Shown: positions 1 through 8,571, counted from the first letter of the stretch. The stretch: 64,000 nt of DNA from Fusobacterium necrophorum subsp. necrophorum (GCF_004006635.1 NZ_CP034842.1:310001-374000); one strand, 5' to 3'. The notes: generated from the letters alone by a model not told the origin. Numbers and translations: made by a program.

Positions 1-350
1 AGAGATAAAATTTTCATAAAGTTTTTAGCTCTCAACTCTCTTGCTACTGGTCCAAAGATTCTAGTTGCTTTTGGTTCATTGTTGTTGTTGATTACAACAG
101 CTGCGTTGTCATCAAATTTAATATATGATCCGTCGTCTCTTCTAGTTTCTTTTCTTGTTCTTACAATAACAGCTTTTATTACGTCACCTTTTTTTACGTT
201 TCCACCAGGGATAGCTTCCTTAACTGATGCTACAACGATGTCACCAATTCTTCCGAATCTTTTCTTAGATCCTCCTAAAACTCTGATTACCATAAGTTTT
301 TTAGCTCCAGAGTTATCAGCAACATTAAGGATAGTTTGTTGTTGTACCAT
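1..350 (-). CDS. rplN: 50S ribosomal protein L14 (3' end outside window)
   Basis: Large-subunit protein L14, which binds 23S rRNA at the 30S interface. The reading frame from ATG at 350 opens with the typical [18 protein letters not shown] block and keeps the [14 protein letters not shown] region. About 116 of the usual 122 codons are present; the rest lies beyond base 1. A GAGGAGG ribosome-binding site precedes the start. It is the last S10-operon gene in the window, directly after rpsQ as in most bacteria. Confidence 0.96.
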   Translation of the reverse strand, partial: MVQQQTILNVADNSGAKKLMVIRVLGGSKKRFGRIGDIVVASVKEAIPGGNVKKGDVIKAVIVRTRKETRRDDGSYIKFDDNAAVVINNNNEPKATRIFGPVARELRAKNFMKILS

Positions 351-383
351 TAAATTATCCTCCTCTCAACGATAATTTGAATC

Positions 384-635
384 TTATCTAGCTTTTTCAA
401 TAATTTCCACTAATCTCCAATTTTTATCTTTGGATAGTGGTCTAGTTTCCATAATTCTTACTTTATCTCCAACTTGTGCGACATTTTCTTCATCATGTGC
501 TTTGAATTTTGTTGTCTTTTTTACTCGTTTTTTATAAATTGGGTGTAAAGCCATTGTTTCAATCGCAACTACAATTGTTTTTTCCATTTTGTTTGAAACA
601 ACGATTCCTTCCTTTACTTTTCTTTCGTTTCTCAA
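384..635 (-). CDS. rpsQ: 30S ribosomal protein S17
   Basis: Primary 16S rRNA-binding protein of the small subunit, 83 residues, with the conserved core [17 protein letters not shown] near residues 10-26. The start appears to be TTG at 633-635, because GGAGG sits eight bases upstream and no in-frame ATG gives a full protein. An ATG at 639-641 begins a two-codon frame (ATG TCT TGA) whose stop overlaps the TTG. The gene sits between rpmC and rplN, in normal order. Confidence 0.95.
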   Translation of the reverse strand: MRNERKVKEGIVVSNKMEKTIVVAIETMALHPIYKKRVKKTTKFKAHDEENVAQVGDKVRIMETRPLSKDKNWRLVEIIEKAR

Positions 636-675
636 GACATTACCCTCCTCTTTGTCAGAATTTTCTATTGAGATA

Positions 676-858
676 TTATCTTTCGTTTAAGATTGTATTG
701 ATTCTTGCAATCTCTCTTCTTACTTCTCTAATTTTTGCAGTGTTTGTTAATTGACCTAATGAAAGTTGGAACTTCAAGTTGAATAATTCTTCTTTCAGCT
801 CTTTGCACTTAACAACTAGGTCTTCACTAGTCATTTCTCTAATTTCTTTTGCTCTCAT
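676..858 (-). CDS. rpmC: 50S ribosomal protein L29
   Basis: Small 23S rRNA-binding protein at the polypeptide exit tunnel, 60 residues, usual length. It has the L29 pattern: an N-terminal [10 protein letters not shown] helix, an [14 protein letters not shown] centre and a [12 protein letters not shown] end. Its ATG overlaps the rplP stop codon (TAATG), so translation is probably coupled. Confidence 0.95.
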   Translation of the reverse strand: MRAKEIREMTSEDLVVKCKELKEELFNLKFQLSLGQLTNTAKIREVRREIARINTILNER

Positions 859-1283
859 TAGTTTTCACCACCATTCTCATCTCTTTTTACAATTTTACAT
901 TTGATAGGAAGTTTCATGGCTGCTTTTCGTAAAGCTGCTTTTGCTTTTTCTTCTGTAACTCCTGATACTTCAAATAAAATTCTTCCGGGTTTTACTACGC
1001 ATACCCATCCTTCCACGTTTCCTTTCCCTTTTCCCATTCTCACTCCGGCAGGTCTTGCTGTAATAGGCTTATCCGGGAAGATTCGAATAAACGTTTTCCC
1101 TTCTCTCTTGAACGTTCTGTTGATTCCAACCCGACAAGATTCAATTTGTCTGTTGGTAATCCAAGATGGTTCTAAAGCTTGTAATCCATATTCTCCGAAT
1201 GCTACGGTAGTACCTCTTTGTGCATTACCTTTCATTCTTCCTCTAAACATTTTTCTATGTTTTGTTCTCTTTGGCATTAACAT
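858..1283 (-). CDS. rplP: 50S ribosomal protein L16
   Basis: L16 helps shape the A-site tRNA pocket of the 50S subunit. Its 141 residues begin [19 protein letters not shown], close to the family standard, and carry the conserved [15 protein letters not shown] segment. The start is ATG at 1281-1283, two bases after the rpsC stop, with a GGAGG site inside the end of rpsC. The stop overlaps the rpmC start. Confidence 0.96.
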   Translation of the reverse strand: MLMPKRTKHRKMFRGRMKGNAQRGTTVAFGEYGLQALEPSWITNRQIESCRVGINRTFKREGKTFIRIFPDKPITARPAGVRMGKGKGNVEGWVCVVKPGRILFEVSGVTEEKAKAALRKAAMKLPIKCKIVKRDENGGEN

Positions 1284-1285
1284 GA

Positions 1286-1942
1286 TTAAGCTTCCCCTCC
1301 TTCTTTCGCAGTTGGAAGAACTTCACCGTGGAATACCCAAACTTTGATTCCTAAAGCTCCATACGTTGTATGAGCTGTTGCGACAGCATAGTCAATATCT
1401 GCTCTTAAAGTATGTAGAGGTACTTTTCCTTCTACTGCCCACTCAGATCTTGCGATTTCTGCTCCGTTCAATCTTCCAGAAACCATAACTTTAATTCCTT
1501 TTGCTCCAGCTTTCATTGCTCTTCCAATTGCTTGAGTCATTGCTTTCTTATAGGCAATTCTCTTTTCAATTTGAGTTGCGATAGATTCTGCTACTAATAC
1601 AGCATCTTTATTAAACTCTTTCACTTCTTGTACTTTAACAGTTACTTTTTTCCCTGTCATTTTTTCTAATTTTGCTCGTAAGCTTTCAATTTCTGCACCT
1701 TTTCTTCCAATGATGATTCCTGCTTTTCCTGCAGAAATAAGTACTGTAATTTGTGAAGGAGAAGTTCTTTCTAATTTCACTTTAGAAACTCCTGCATGAT
1801 AGTAAGCTTTTTTCACAAATTCTCTAACTTTCACATCTTCATGGAAGTATTTTGCATATTCTTTTTTATCTGCATACCAGTTAGAATCCCAAGATCTTGT
1901 AATTCCAAGTCTTAGTCCTCTAGGGTCTACTTTTTGTCCCAC
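1286..1942 (-). CDS. rpsC: 30S ribosomal protein S3
   Basis: S3 lies at the mRNA entry channel and binds 16S rRNA through a KH domain. The 218-residue product begins [19 protein letters not shown], has the KH signature [15 protein letters not shown] near residues 72-86 and the C-terminal [10 protein letters not shown] block. The start is GTG at 1940-1942 with GGAGG seven bases upstream; no nearby ATG fits. Confidence 0.96.
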   Translation of the reverse strand: MGQKVDPRGLRLGITRSWDSNWYADKKEYAKYFHEDVKVREFVKKAYYHAGVSKVKLERTSPSQITVLISAGKAGIIIGRKGAEIESLRAKLEKMTGKKVTVKVQEVKEFNKDAVLVAESIATQIEKRIAYKKAMTQAIGRAMKAGAKGIKVMVSGRLNGAEIARSEWAVEGKVPLHTLRADIDYAVATAHTTYGALGIKVWVFHGEVLPTAKEGGEA

Positions 1943-1964
1943 AGTTTTACCTCCTTAAAAAATC

Positions 1965-2297
1965 CTACTTTTCAGATACTGCTACGATAATATGTGCAGT
2001 TGGTTTTCGAATAATATCGGCTCTTCCCATTGCTCTAGGCATAATTCTTTTTAATACCGGTCCTTCGTTAATCATAATGGTTGACACCACTAAATTATCT
2101 TCATCCATTTTAAAGTTATTTGTTGCATTTGCAATGGCAGATGCCAATGTCTTTTGAATAACTCTAGCTGCTTTTTTATTTGTAAATTCTAGAATGTCTA
2201 ATGCTTGTAATGCTGATTTCCCTCTTACTAGGTCAGCTACCAATCTAGCCTTTCTAGGAGATAATCTCACGTATCGAGTAATCGCTCTAGCTTCCAC
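1965..2297 (-). CDS. rplV: 50S ribosomal protein L22
   Basis: L22 lines the nascent peptide exit tunnel; its beta-hairpin tip is a classic macrolide-resistance site. The 110-residue protein has the RYVRLSPRKARLVADLVRGK start and the MPRAMGRADIIRKPTAHI hairpin region. The start is GTG at 2295-2297 behind GGAGG. It stands between rpsS and rpsC as usual. Confidence 0.95.
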   Translation of the reverse strand: MEARAITRYVRLSPRKARLVADLVRGKSALQALDILEFTNKKAARVIQKTLASAIANATNNFKMDEDNLVVSTIMINEGPVLKRIMPRAMGRADIIRKPTAHIIVAVSEK

Positions 2298-2349
2298 TAG
2301 TCCAACCTCCTTTTAATCTTCTTTATAATCTCTATTGCCATATCTTATC

Positions 2350-2625
2350 TTATTTCTTTTTCTTATCTGCACCATGTCCGTGGTAAGTTCTTGTTGGAGC
2401 GAATTCTCCTAATTTATGTCCTACCATTTGTTCCGTTACATGTACAGGAATGTGTTTTTTCCCATTATATACTCCAAAAGTCATTCCAATGAAGTTAGGG
2501 AAGATTGTCGATCTTCTTGACCAAGTTTTAATCACAGCCTTGTTATTTCCACTTTCAACAGCTGCTTCTACTTTAGACATTAAGTGATGATCACAAAATG
2601 GTCCTTTTTTTAATGATCTAGCCAT
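2350..2625 (-). CDS. rpsS: 30S ribosomal protein S19
   Basis: Small-subunit head protein that partners S13, 91 residues. The opening [16 protein letters not shown], the central [21 protein letters not shown] and the [17 protein letters not shown] end are family hallmarks. ATG start with an AGGAGG site overlapping the end of the rplB-rpsS spacer. Confidence 0.96.
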   Translation of the reverse strand: MARSLKKGPFCDHHLMSKVEAAVESGNNKAVIKTWSRRSTIFPNFIGMTFGVYNGKKHIPVHVTEQMVGHKLGEFAPTRTYHGHGADKKKK

Positions 2626-2648
2626 TACCTACTAGCCTCCTCTCGTAA

Positions 2649-3479
2649 TTATTTTTCGTTTCTTCTTCTTACGATAAATTTATCCGTGGTTTTCTTTCCC
2701 CTCGTTTTAACACCAATTGCTGGTTTTCCCCAAGGTGTTAAAGGTGATTTTCGTCCAACAGGGTTCTTTCCTTCTCCTCCTCCATGAGGGTGATCCACTG
2801 GGTTCATAACAGATCCTCTTACGTGAGGTCTTTTTCCCATATGTCGAGCTCTTCCTGCTTTTCCGATATTTACCAGGCTGTGTTCAGCATTTCCAACTTC
2901 ACCGATGGTTGCCATACATTCTCCGTGAATCAATCTCAATTCTCCGGAAGGCAATTCCACGTGACAGTAAGTTCCTTCCTTTGCAACTAATCTTGCTGCA
3001 ACTCCGGCAGATCTTACTAACTGTCCACCTCTTCCTTTTTGTAATTCGATGTTATGGATTTGTACCCCAACTGGCATATCTTTAATTTTTAAAGCGTTTC
3101 CGGGTTTAATATCTGCTGTTGCCCCAGCTTTTACCACGTCACCTTTGTGAAGCCCTTTCGGTGCTAGGATATATCTTTTTTCTCCATCCGCATAGAATAA
3201 TAAAGCAATGTTTGCAGATCGGTTAGGATCGTATTCAATTGTCATTACTCTTGCCGGAATATCTAATTTATTTCTTTTGAAATCAATGATTCTGTAAAGT
3301 CTTTTGTGTCCTTTTTGTCTGTCTCTACAAGTTCTATGTCCGTAGTTATCTCGTCCATAAGCTGATTTCAAAGGTACTGTTAAAGACTTTTCAGGTCTTA
3401 CTTTATCTAATTCGTCGTTAACCAATCTGGACATATGTCTCGTTCCGTTGGTTATCGCTTTCATTTTTCTAATTGCCAT
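2649..3479 (-). CDS. rplB: 50S ribosomal protein L2
   Basis: L2 is needed for subunit joining and lies close to the peptidyl transferase centre. The 276 residues contain the OB-fold and SH3-like domains and the [12 protein letters not shown] loop near residues 226-237, whose His is functionally important in characterised L2 proteins. Start ATG at 3477-3479 with GGAGG upstream. Fourth from last gene of the rpsJ-rplC-rplD-rplW-rplB-rpsS series. Confidence 0.97.
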   Translation of the reverse strand: MAIRKMKAITNGTRHMSRLVNDELDKVRPEKSLTVPLKSAYGRDNYGHRTCRDRQKGHKRLYRIIDFKRNKLDIPARVMTIEYDPNRSANIALLFYADGEKRYILAPKGLHKGDVVKAGATADIKPGNALKIKDMPVGVQIHNIELQKGRGGQLVRSAGVAARLVAKEGTYCHVELPSGELRLIHGECMATIGEVGNAEHSLVNIGKAGRARHMGKRPHVRGSVMNPVDHPHGGGEGKNPVGRKSPLTPWGKPAIGVKTRGKKTTDKFIVRRRNEK

Positions 3480-3522
3480 CTTTTATTCCTCCATTTAGAC
3501 CTATACGTATCTTTATTTTCTC

Positions 3523-3810
3523 TTATACTTCTTTAAAATAAGTAATTGTATGTCCTTCCGCCAATTTTACAATTGCTTTCTTTCTGGCTGAAGTTTGATA
3601 CAATTTCATCCCATGTCTTTTTGTTACAGGTTTATAATTCATAGTTGCTACCGTTAATACTTTCACATTGAATAATTCTTGCACTGCATTTCTGATTTGA
3701 AATTTATTGGCTTTTGGATTTACTTCGAAAGTATATTTATTGTATTCTTTTCTCAACAATTCTGATTTTTCAGTAATTACAGGTTTTTTAATAATATCAT
3801 AAGCGTTCAT
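3523..3810 (-). CDS. rplW: 50S ribosomal protein L23
   Basis: Exit-tunnel rim protein that docks trigger factor and SRP. The 95 residues show the DIIKKPVITEKSELL opening and the KYTFEVNPKANKFQIRNAVQELFNVKV core typical of L23. It starts one base after the rplD stop codon, suggesting translational coupling. Confidence 0.95.
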   Translation of the reverse strand: MNAYDIIKKPVITEKSELLRKEYNKYTFEVNPKANKFQIRNAVQELFNVKVLTVATMNYKPVTKRHGMKLYQTSARKKAIVKLAEGHTITYFKEV

Positions 3811-3811
3811 A

Positions 3812-4444
3812 TTATGCTAGCACCTCCTCAATTGTAGTTAGTGCTTCTTTTGTAAGGATTACTTTTTCTTGTTTTAATAACCAGTATACTCCAATTTCAT
3901 TTGGTTGTAATACCACTGCATTTTCCAAGTTTCTTGCAGATAAATACAAGTTGTAATCTTTTACATCCGTCAAATCATTTACTACAAATAATTGTTTTTG
4001 TTTTGCGTCGATTTTATTTACTAAATTTACGATTGTTTTTGTCTTTGGTGCTTCAATAGCTCCTTCCAACACAATAACTTCGTTATTTGCCACTTTAGCA
4101 GATAAAGCAGATCTCAATGCTAGATTTCTTACTTTTTTATTTACTTTCTTTTCATAAGATCTTGGTTGAGGACCAAAGGTAACTCCTCCCCCTACCATAT
4201 GAGGTGCTCTGATACTACCTTGTCGAGCTCTTCCGGTTCCTTTTTGCTTGAAAGGTTTTCTTCCTCCCCCTCGAACCATTGCTCTCGTTTTCGTAGCAGC
4301 AGTTCCTTGTCTAGCAGCTGCTAATTCTGCAGTCAATACTTCATGAAGCACTGTTTTATTTGGTTCAATCCCAAATACAGCTTCATTTACTTCTACAGTA
4401 CCGGTTTGGTTTCCTGCTAAGTCATATATGTTTAAAACTGCCAT
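3812..4444 (-). CDS. rplD: 50S ribosomal protein L4
   Basis: L4 lines the exit tunnel through an extended loop; in E. coli it also represses the S10 operon. The 210-residue product carries the loop signature [20 protein letters not shown] near residues 60-79 and the RSALSAKV block. ATG start with GGAGG. Whether L4 regulates this operon cannot be judged; the promoter-proximal leader is short (about 60 bases). Confidence 0.96.
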   Translation of the reverse strand: MAVLNIYDLAGNQTGTVEVNEAVFGIEPNKTVLHEVLTAELAAARQGTAATKTRAMVRGGGRKPFKQKGTGRARQGSIRAPHMVGGGVTFGPQPRSYEKKVNKKVRNLALRSALSAKVANNEVIVLEGAIEAPKTKTIVNLVNKIDAKQKQLFVVNDLTDVKDYNLYLSARNLENAVVLQPNEIGVYWLLKQEKVILTKEALTTIEEVLA

Positions 4445-4472
4445 TATTTTCCTCCTTCCACTCTACAAACCA

Positions 4473-5099
4473 TTATTTTTTAATTGCTGGCTTAATTACT
4501 AAATATCCATTTTTTGCTCCAGGGACAGCTCCCTTAATCAATAATAGATTATTGTCTGCATCCACTCTTACCACTTTTAAATTTTGAACTGTAACAGTTG
4601 CATTTCCATGTCGTCCAGCCATTCTTAATCCTTTTAATACTTTTCCGGGCCATGAAGATTGTCCAATAGATCCTCCAAGTCTGTGGTTTCGAGATACCCC
4701 GTGGGTCGCTCTGTTTCCACCGAAACCATGTCGTTTCATAACTCCTGAAGTCCCTTTCCCTTTAGAAGTCCCTGTAATATCTACATATTCTACTCCTGAG
4801 AAAACATCTACTTTAATTTCTTGTCCTAATTCATACCCTTCCACAGAATCTACTTTTAATTCTCTTACGAATCTTTGAGGTTTTACCCCAGCTTTATTGA
4901 AGATTCCCATTAACGGTTTTGTAGTGTTTTTTTCTTTCTTTTCATCGAAACCTAATTGTAGTGCTGTATATCCATCCGTTTCTTCCGTTTTCTTTTGAAG
5001 AACATAATTCGGACCAGCTTCTACAACAGTTACCGGAACAAATTTTCCATCTTCGAAAATTTGTGTCATTCCAATTTTCTTTGCTAAAATTCCTGACAT
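4473..5099 (-). CDS. rplC: 50S ribosomal protein L3
   Basis: L3 nucleates 50S assembly and reaches towards the peptidyl transferase centre. I chose ATG at 5097-5099 (208 residues, MSGILAKKIGMTQIF) because GGAGG lies seven bases before it. A longer frame from 5135 adds twelve residues with no family match. The conserved segment SRNHRLGGSIGQSSWPGKV is intact near residues 138-156. The spacer to rpsJ is unusually long and structured (see 5136-5245). Confidence 0.95.
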   Translation of the reverse strand: MSGILAKKIGMTQIFEDGKFVPVTVVEAGPNYVLQKKTEETDGYTALQLGFDEKKEKNTTKPLMGIFNKAGVKPQRFVRELKVDSVEGYELGQEIKVDVFSGVEYVDITGTSKGKGTSGVMKRHGFGGNRATHGVSRNHRLGGSIGQSSWPGKVLKGLRMAGRHGNATVTVQNLKVVRVDADNNLLLIKGAVPGAKNGYLVIKPAIKK

Positions 5100-5135
5100 C
5101 TTTTTACCTCCATCAAATAATATATCGATTGACAA

Positions 5136-5245
5136 CTGTCCCTTGTGGTTCTATACAAGAAACCTAAAAAATTGTCAACATGTATTATTCTGTAAGTATA
5201 ATGCTCTCGCATTATCTCCCATCATAATAACTTGAAGAATTAAAA
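5136..5245 (-). promoter_or_regulatory. rpsJ-rplC spacer: hairpin and candidate internal promoter
   Basis: Read on the minus strand, the spacer has a perfect 7-bp stem ATAATGC/GCATTAT with a GAGA tetraloop (5198-5215). It then has TTGACA (5173-5178), a 17-base gap and TATAGA (5150-5155), so transcription could restart about 45 bases upstream of the rplC start. No T-tract follows the hairpin, so it is not a simple terminator. Confidence 0.5.
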
Positions 5246-5557
5246 TTAAATTTGTTTAATTTCAATTCCTACACCAGCCGGTAAGTTAACTGCTGTTAAC
5301 GAAGCGATAGCCTTATCTGTAGAATTTACTAATTCTACCATTCTTCTGTGTACTCTCATTTCAAATTGTTCTCTTGAATCCTTGTTTACGTGTACTGATC
5401 TAAGTACAGTGTATTTTTTAATCTTTGTTGGTAGAGGCATAGGTCCTACTACTTCTGCACCAGATTTTCTCGCTACTTCTACGATCTTTTTAGCTGATTC
5501 ATCCAATAAGCTGTGATCATATGCTTTCAAGTAGATTCTTAATTTGTTAGAAGCCAT
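5246..5557 (-). CDS. rpsJ: 30S ribosomal protein S10 (first gene of operon)
   Basis: Small-subunit head protein; in many bacteria S10 is also the transcription antitermination factor NusE. The 103 residues include [42 protein letters not shown] and the C-terminal [13 protein letters not shown], all standard. ATG at 5555-5557 follows an AGGGGGTG ribosome-binding site. It heads the rpsJ-to-rplN operon and has its own promoter upstream. Confidence 0.96.
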   Translation of the reverse strand: MASNKLRIYLKAYDHSLLDESAKKIVEVARKSGAEVVGPMPLPTKIKKYTVLRSVHVNKDSREQFEMRVHRRMVELVNSTDKAIASLTAVNLPAGVGIEIKQI

Positions 5558-5590
5558 TCGTTTGTTGCACCCCCTTTAAAAGTAGATTTC

Positions 5591-5655
5591 ATAAGGATTT
5601 CATACTTTTCCTTATACACCTTTGGAATTATATCATACTTTCCTAAAAAAACCAA
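5591..5655 (-). promoter_or_regulatory. Promoter and leader hairpin of the S10 operon
   Basis: On the minus strand TTGGTT (5650-5655), a 17-base gap and TATAAT (5627-5632) form a strong promoter; transcription should start near 5620. The roughly 60-base leader has a perfect 7-bp stem ATAAGGA/TCCTTAT (5591-5597 with 5609-5615) before the rpsJ ribosome-binding site. Confidence 0.7.
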
Positions 5656-5729
5656 GATTTTTTTTCATTTTTCAAAAAATTCTCTCTATTTTTTTATTTT
5701 TTCTTCCTCTAATTAGTTGCTCTAAAAAA

Positions 5730-5753
5730 AGAATCCGGAGAAATTTCTCCGGA
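5730..5753 (-). terminator. Rho-independent terminator after the 5781-6140 gene
   Basis: A 20-base perfect palindrome TCCGGAGAAATTTCTCCGGA is followed, on the minus strand, by TTCTTTTTTT. It lies just past the stop codon of the gene ending at 5781, isolating it from the S10 operon promoter. Confidence 0.85.
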
Positions 5754-5780
5754 CGATCTTTTCCGTATTATAAAACAGTT

Positions 5781-6140
5781 CTATAAAGTTGCTGCTACTT
5801 GGTATTTTGCCAGTCCTTTTAAAAAGTCGTGGGAAACAAGGTATTGCTCTTTTTCGCCATTGGAATATTCCAATACTAACTCTCCTTGTCTTGCCTTGTT
5901 ATTTAGAGTTAATTTTACTTCTTTTTTATCATAAATTTCCACTTGGCTCAAATCAACTGCTGTGGTTGAAAAATAAGTTCTAGCCTTAATCACTTTTTCT
6001 TCGTTATAGGCAATTACCACATGAGCTTGTGTTCCAAATACCAATTGTTTACTATTTCCTTTTTTCAATTGTGCCAAAACAACATTCTTTTTTTCTATAG
6101 AAATCCCTTGTCTTTCTAATAGACTCAGTAATTTTTCCAT
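5781..6140 (-). CDS. Hypothetical protein, 119 residues
   Basis: I do not recognise this family. The product is soluble and charged, with no signal peptide or membrane segment. An N-terminal helix (MEKLLSLLERQGI) is followed by predicted beta strands, including a segment around residues 63-100 (VDLSQVEIYDKKEVKLTL, then GELVLEYSNGEKEQYLV) that vaguely recalls bacterial PH-like folds; that is only a guess. It is a single-gene unit: a TATAAT element (6173-6178, minus strand) lies upstream and a clear terminator downstream. GAGAGGG serves as ribosome-binding site. Confidence 0.7.
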   Translation of the reverse strand: MEKLLSLLERQGISIEKKNVVLAQLKKGNSKQLVFGTQAHVVIAYNEEKVIKARTYFSTTAVDLSQVEIYDKKEVKLTLNNKARQGELVLEYSNGEKEQYLVSHDFLKGLAKYQVAATL

Positions 6141-6366
6141 AAAAATCCCTCTCTTTCTAAATTTGAAAATTTATTATACCCTAACTATATGTTTTTTACA
6201 TTTTATATCTTTTTCTGATCATAAACATTTTTTACAATATACAACGATTTCAAGCAATTGTCAATACCGTTTTTAAACATTTTATTAAAAAATGTTTATA
6301 TTTTGATTTTTTAGTGCAGAAAGAGAAGGTTAAGTGTTTCAATATTATACAAAACTGTCTTTCTTC

Positions 6367-6750
6367 TTATTTTGTGTATTGCCATACTCCATGTAGGTTA
6401 CAGTATTCTCTTGCTACTACCTTGCTTCCTTTTTCTACTGCAAAGAAAGCTTCTGGAGCCTCACCAGGATTTAAATATTTTCTGTACAACTTATTGTCAT
6501 CTACTACAATTTCAATAAATTGAATATAATGAGCCTCTTGCATAGGATGGGCTGTTTCTTTTCCTACTTTGACTAAATATCCCTTTTCTTGTTCTTCCAC
6601 ATAAGGAACATGCTTTTCAGTGGAAGCATCTTCCGTTTTTACTTCTAATTTTTCTATTCCCGGAATTGCTTCCTTTAAACATCCTTCTCCATCAACAGCA
6701 ACCTCTAACAATTTTTTGCTTCCTGCTACCTTAAAAAAATCATTTCTCAT
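6367..6750 (-). CDS. Superoxide reductase (desulfoferrodoxin family, no N-terminal Cys cluster)
   Basis: Reduces superoxide to peroxide without making oxygen, a typical anaerobe defence. ATG at 6748-6750 with AAGGAGG gives 127 residues. The C-terminal iron site is complete: His in EKHVP, two His in HPMQEAHYIQ, and Cys and His in EYCNLHGVW. The N-terminal part (MRNDFFKVAGSKKLLEVAVDGEGC) keeps the length of the desulforedoxin domain but has only one Cys, so it cannot hold the usual Cys4 iron; this matches the class III form known from Treponema. It follows a PerR-like gene by 20 bases, so the two are probably co-transcribed and peroxide controlled. Confidence 0.92.
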   Translation of the reverse strand: MRNDFFKVAGSKKLLEVAVDGEGCLKEAIPGIEKLEVKTEDASTEKHVPYVEEQEKGYLVKVGKETAHPMQEAHYIQFIEIVVDDNKLYRKYLNPGEAPEAFFAVEKGSKVVAREYCNLHGVWQYTK

Positions 6751-6770
6751 ATCCGTTTCCTCCTTAAAAA

Positions 6771-7196
6771 TTATTGTTTCTTCTCCATACAATCTTTACA
6801 AATTCCCTTAAAATAAAAATGTTTTTCTTCTACTTGACATCCTTCTAATAACTTCTCTGCATGAAAATGGCTATCTTGTAATTCCACATCATACACAGCT
6901 CCGCACTTCTGGCATTTAAAATGCCCATGTGTCGCCGAAACTAAATCATACCTCGTTTCATTTTCCTCAATGATAATGACACTCACAATCTTCTTCTCTA
7001 CAAATAAGTTTAAAGTATTATAAACCGTCGTTTTCGATAAGGTCGGAATCTCAGGACATAAAGCTTTATAGATAATATCTACTGTCGGATGATTATGATA
7101 ATCCAGTAAATATTGAAATATTCTCATTCGTTGATAAGAAGGTTTTATTCCATGTTCTTTCAGGTATTCTCCCACATTATCAATTCTAATATTCAT
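6771..7196 (-). CDS. Fur-family regulator, PerR-like
   Basis: Metal-dependent repressor of 141 residues. Residues 1-85 form the winged helix (KPSYQRMRIFQYLLDYHNHPTVDIIYKAL, then SKTTVYNTLNLFVEKKIV). The dimerisation half has HGHFKCQKCGAVYDV and ends with GICKDCMEKKQ, giving the CxxC...CxxC structural zinc site. Being followed by superoxide reductase favours a PerR (peroxide sensing) role over Fur or Zur, but I cannot prove the sensing residues. An AT-rich inverted repeat upstream (7246-7275) is a candidate self-operator. Confidence 0.9.
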   Translation of the reverse strand: MNIRIDNVGEYLKEHGIKPSYQRMRIFQYLLDYHNHPTVDIIYKALCPEIPTLSKTTVYNTLNLFVEKKIVSVIIIEENETRYDLVSATHGHFKCQKCGAVYDVELQDSHFHAEKLLEGCQVEEKHFYFKGICKDCMEKKQ

Positions 7197-7245
7197 GTTC
7201 GATTTCCACCTCCTATCGTGTACAAATTTTATAAGTCAATTTTGT

Positions 7246-7275
7246 AATTATTATATATTTAATAATATAATAATT
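7246..7275. promoter_or_regulatory. Inverted repeat upstream of the PerR-like gene
   Basis: Perfect 11-bp arms AATTATTATAT and ATATAATAATT are separated by eight bases, 50-80 bp before the perR-like start codon. PerR boxes are AT-rich palindromes, so an autoregulatory site is plausible. In such AT-rich DNA the match could also be chance. Confidence 0.35.
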
Positions 7276-7292
7276 TACTAATAATGTCAAGT

Positions 7293-7745
7293 TTATTCTA
7301 AACTTTTTTTCATAAGCAGACGATCTACTCCCTCTCCATACTCATTTTTCTGTATTTCTAACACTTTATACTTCCTATTTCGATAAAGATGAATTGCAAT
7401 TTCATTCTTAGGGTCCACAGTGAGAGCAACTTCTTGGTAACCGTTTTCTACCAAATACCTTTCTCCTAATTCTAACATATATTCCGCCCAACCTTGCTGC
7501 CTATATTTTTTTCTGGTACAAATTCCATAGAGAAACACTTCTTTTTTTTGGAATACTTGCATAAATTCCAAAATAGACACCAATTCTCCTTCCTCGGTTT
7601 CCAGGACAAAGACCTTTCCATAACGAATTAAAGCTTTCAAGATCCAAAGATCCACTCCTCCTTGTCCTTCAAAAGCTTCTTCCTCCAGAGCCACTATTCT
7701 TTTTAAATATTCCAAGTCTATTTCCAACAATTCACGAAATTTCAT
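7293..7745 (-). CDS. GNAT-family N-acetyltransferase
   Basis: Predicted acetyl-CoA-dependent acetyltransferase with unknown substrate. ATG at 7743-7745 has a GAGG site close upstream and gives 150 residues. The acetyl-CoA loop is visible as TRKKYRQQGWAEYMLELGERYL (the R-x-x-G-x-A/G motif), followed by the YQEVALTVDPKNEIAIHLYRNRKYK block typical of motif B. The longer frame reaching 7877 runs into truA and is not needed. It follows truA at 20 bases spacing. Confidence 0.85.
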   Translation of the reverse strand: MKFRELLEIDLEYLKRIVALEEEAFEGQGGVDLWILKALIRYGKVFVLETEEGELVSILEFMQVFQKKEVFLYGICTRKKYRQQGWAEYMLELGERYLVENGYQEVALTVDPKNEIAIHLYRNRKYKVLEIQKNEYGEGVDRLLMKKSLE

Positions 7746-7764
7746 TCTTTCCTCTTTTTTCTCT

Positions 7765-8493
7765 TCAATACTCAATTCGATATAAATATAAGCCGCTGGA
7801 ATCCGCCAAATATTTTGGAAACTCCGTTTCCAACTCTTCCAACATTCTTGTAATCCGATCCCCTTCCACTTTTCCAAAATAAATTTGAAGAGCTGTTCCT
7901 ATCATAATACGAATTTGGGATTTTAAAAAAGCATTAGCAACAATATCAATATTCATTCCATTCTCTACTTTTTCTACGGAAATCGAATAAATTTCCCTTA
8001 TTGGATTGGCAAAAGCACTGTCCTGCAAACAAAAATTTTGAAAATTATGTCTTCCTATAAACACTTGTAGTATCTTTGAAAACTCAGTACTCTCTATTTT
8101 TTCTTTGACATAGGCTTTATAGCGATGTTCAAAAGGATTTTTTTTCCAAGTGATGCAATAACGATAGCTTCGAGTCTTGGCAGAAAATCTAGCATGAAAC
8201 CTCGAATCCACCTCCTCCACTTGAAGAAGCAAAATATCTTCCGGCAAATTTCGACTTAGGGCATAGAATAATCTGTCCGAGGGAATATTCACAGCCGTAA
8301 AAAAATTGGAAACTTGCTGCATTGCATGTACTCCCCGATCGGTTCTTCCGGAAGAAGTCAAATCTATTTTCTCTCTCAAAATATGAAAAAGACTTTTTTC
8401 TATTTCTCCCTGCACCGTTCTTTGATTCGGTTGACGTTGAAATCCCATAAAAGAACTTCCATCGTATTGATATGATATTTTAATATTTCTCAT
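7765..8493 (-). CDS. truA: tRNA pseudouridine synthase A
   Basis: Forms pseudouridine at positions 38-40 of the tRNA anticodon arm. The 242-residue product has the catalytic motif SSGRTDRGVHA (catalytic Asp in RTDRG), the YQYDGSSFMGFQRQPNQRTVQG opening and the FLKSQIRIMIGT block. ATG at 8491-8493 sits behind AAGGAGG. It is divergent from the gene at 8624 and probably co-transcribed with the acetyltransferase. Confidence 0.95.
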   Translation of the reverse strand: MRNIKISYQYDGSSFMGFQRQPNQRTVQGEIEKSLFHILREKIDLTSSGRTDRGVHAMQQVSNFFTAVNIPSDRLFYALSRNLPEDILLLQVEEVDSRFHARFSAKTRSYRYCITWKKNPFEHRYKAYVKEKIESTEFSKILQVFIGRHNFQNFCLQDSAFANPIREIYSISVEKVENGMNIDIVANAFLKSQIRIMIGTALQIYFGKVEGDRITRMLEELETEFPKYLADSSGLYLYRIEY

Positions 8494-8542
8494 TCTTCCT
8501 CCTTGCCAGTCCATATTTTTTATTATAACATACTTTCAAACC

Positions 8543-8570
8543 TGACCATAGTTTTTTGACCATAGTTTTT
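8543..8570. repeat. Tandem 14-bp direct repeat in the truA/8624 divergent spacer
   Basis: TGACCATAGTTTTT occurs twice head-to-tail without a mismatch (8543-8556 and 8557-8570). The second copy ends one base before the -35 box of the plus-strand promoter, so it may bind a regulator. Confidence 0.6.
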
Positions 8571-8571
8571 C

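Noticed and set aside
79-375. 98-residue plus-strand frame at the left edge
   Set aside because: Antisense shadow of rplN.
901-1347. 148-residue plus-strand frame
   Set aside because: Antisense to rplP and the rpsC end, both certain genes.
6274-6298. Hairpin TAAACATTTT/AAAATGTTTA as superoxide reductase terminator
   Set aside because: The stem is AT-only and no T-tract follows on the minus strand; evidence too weak.
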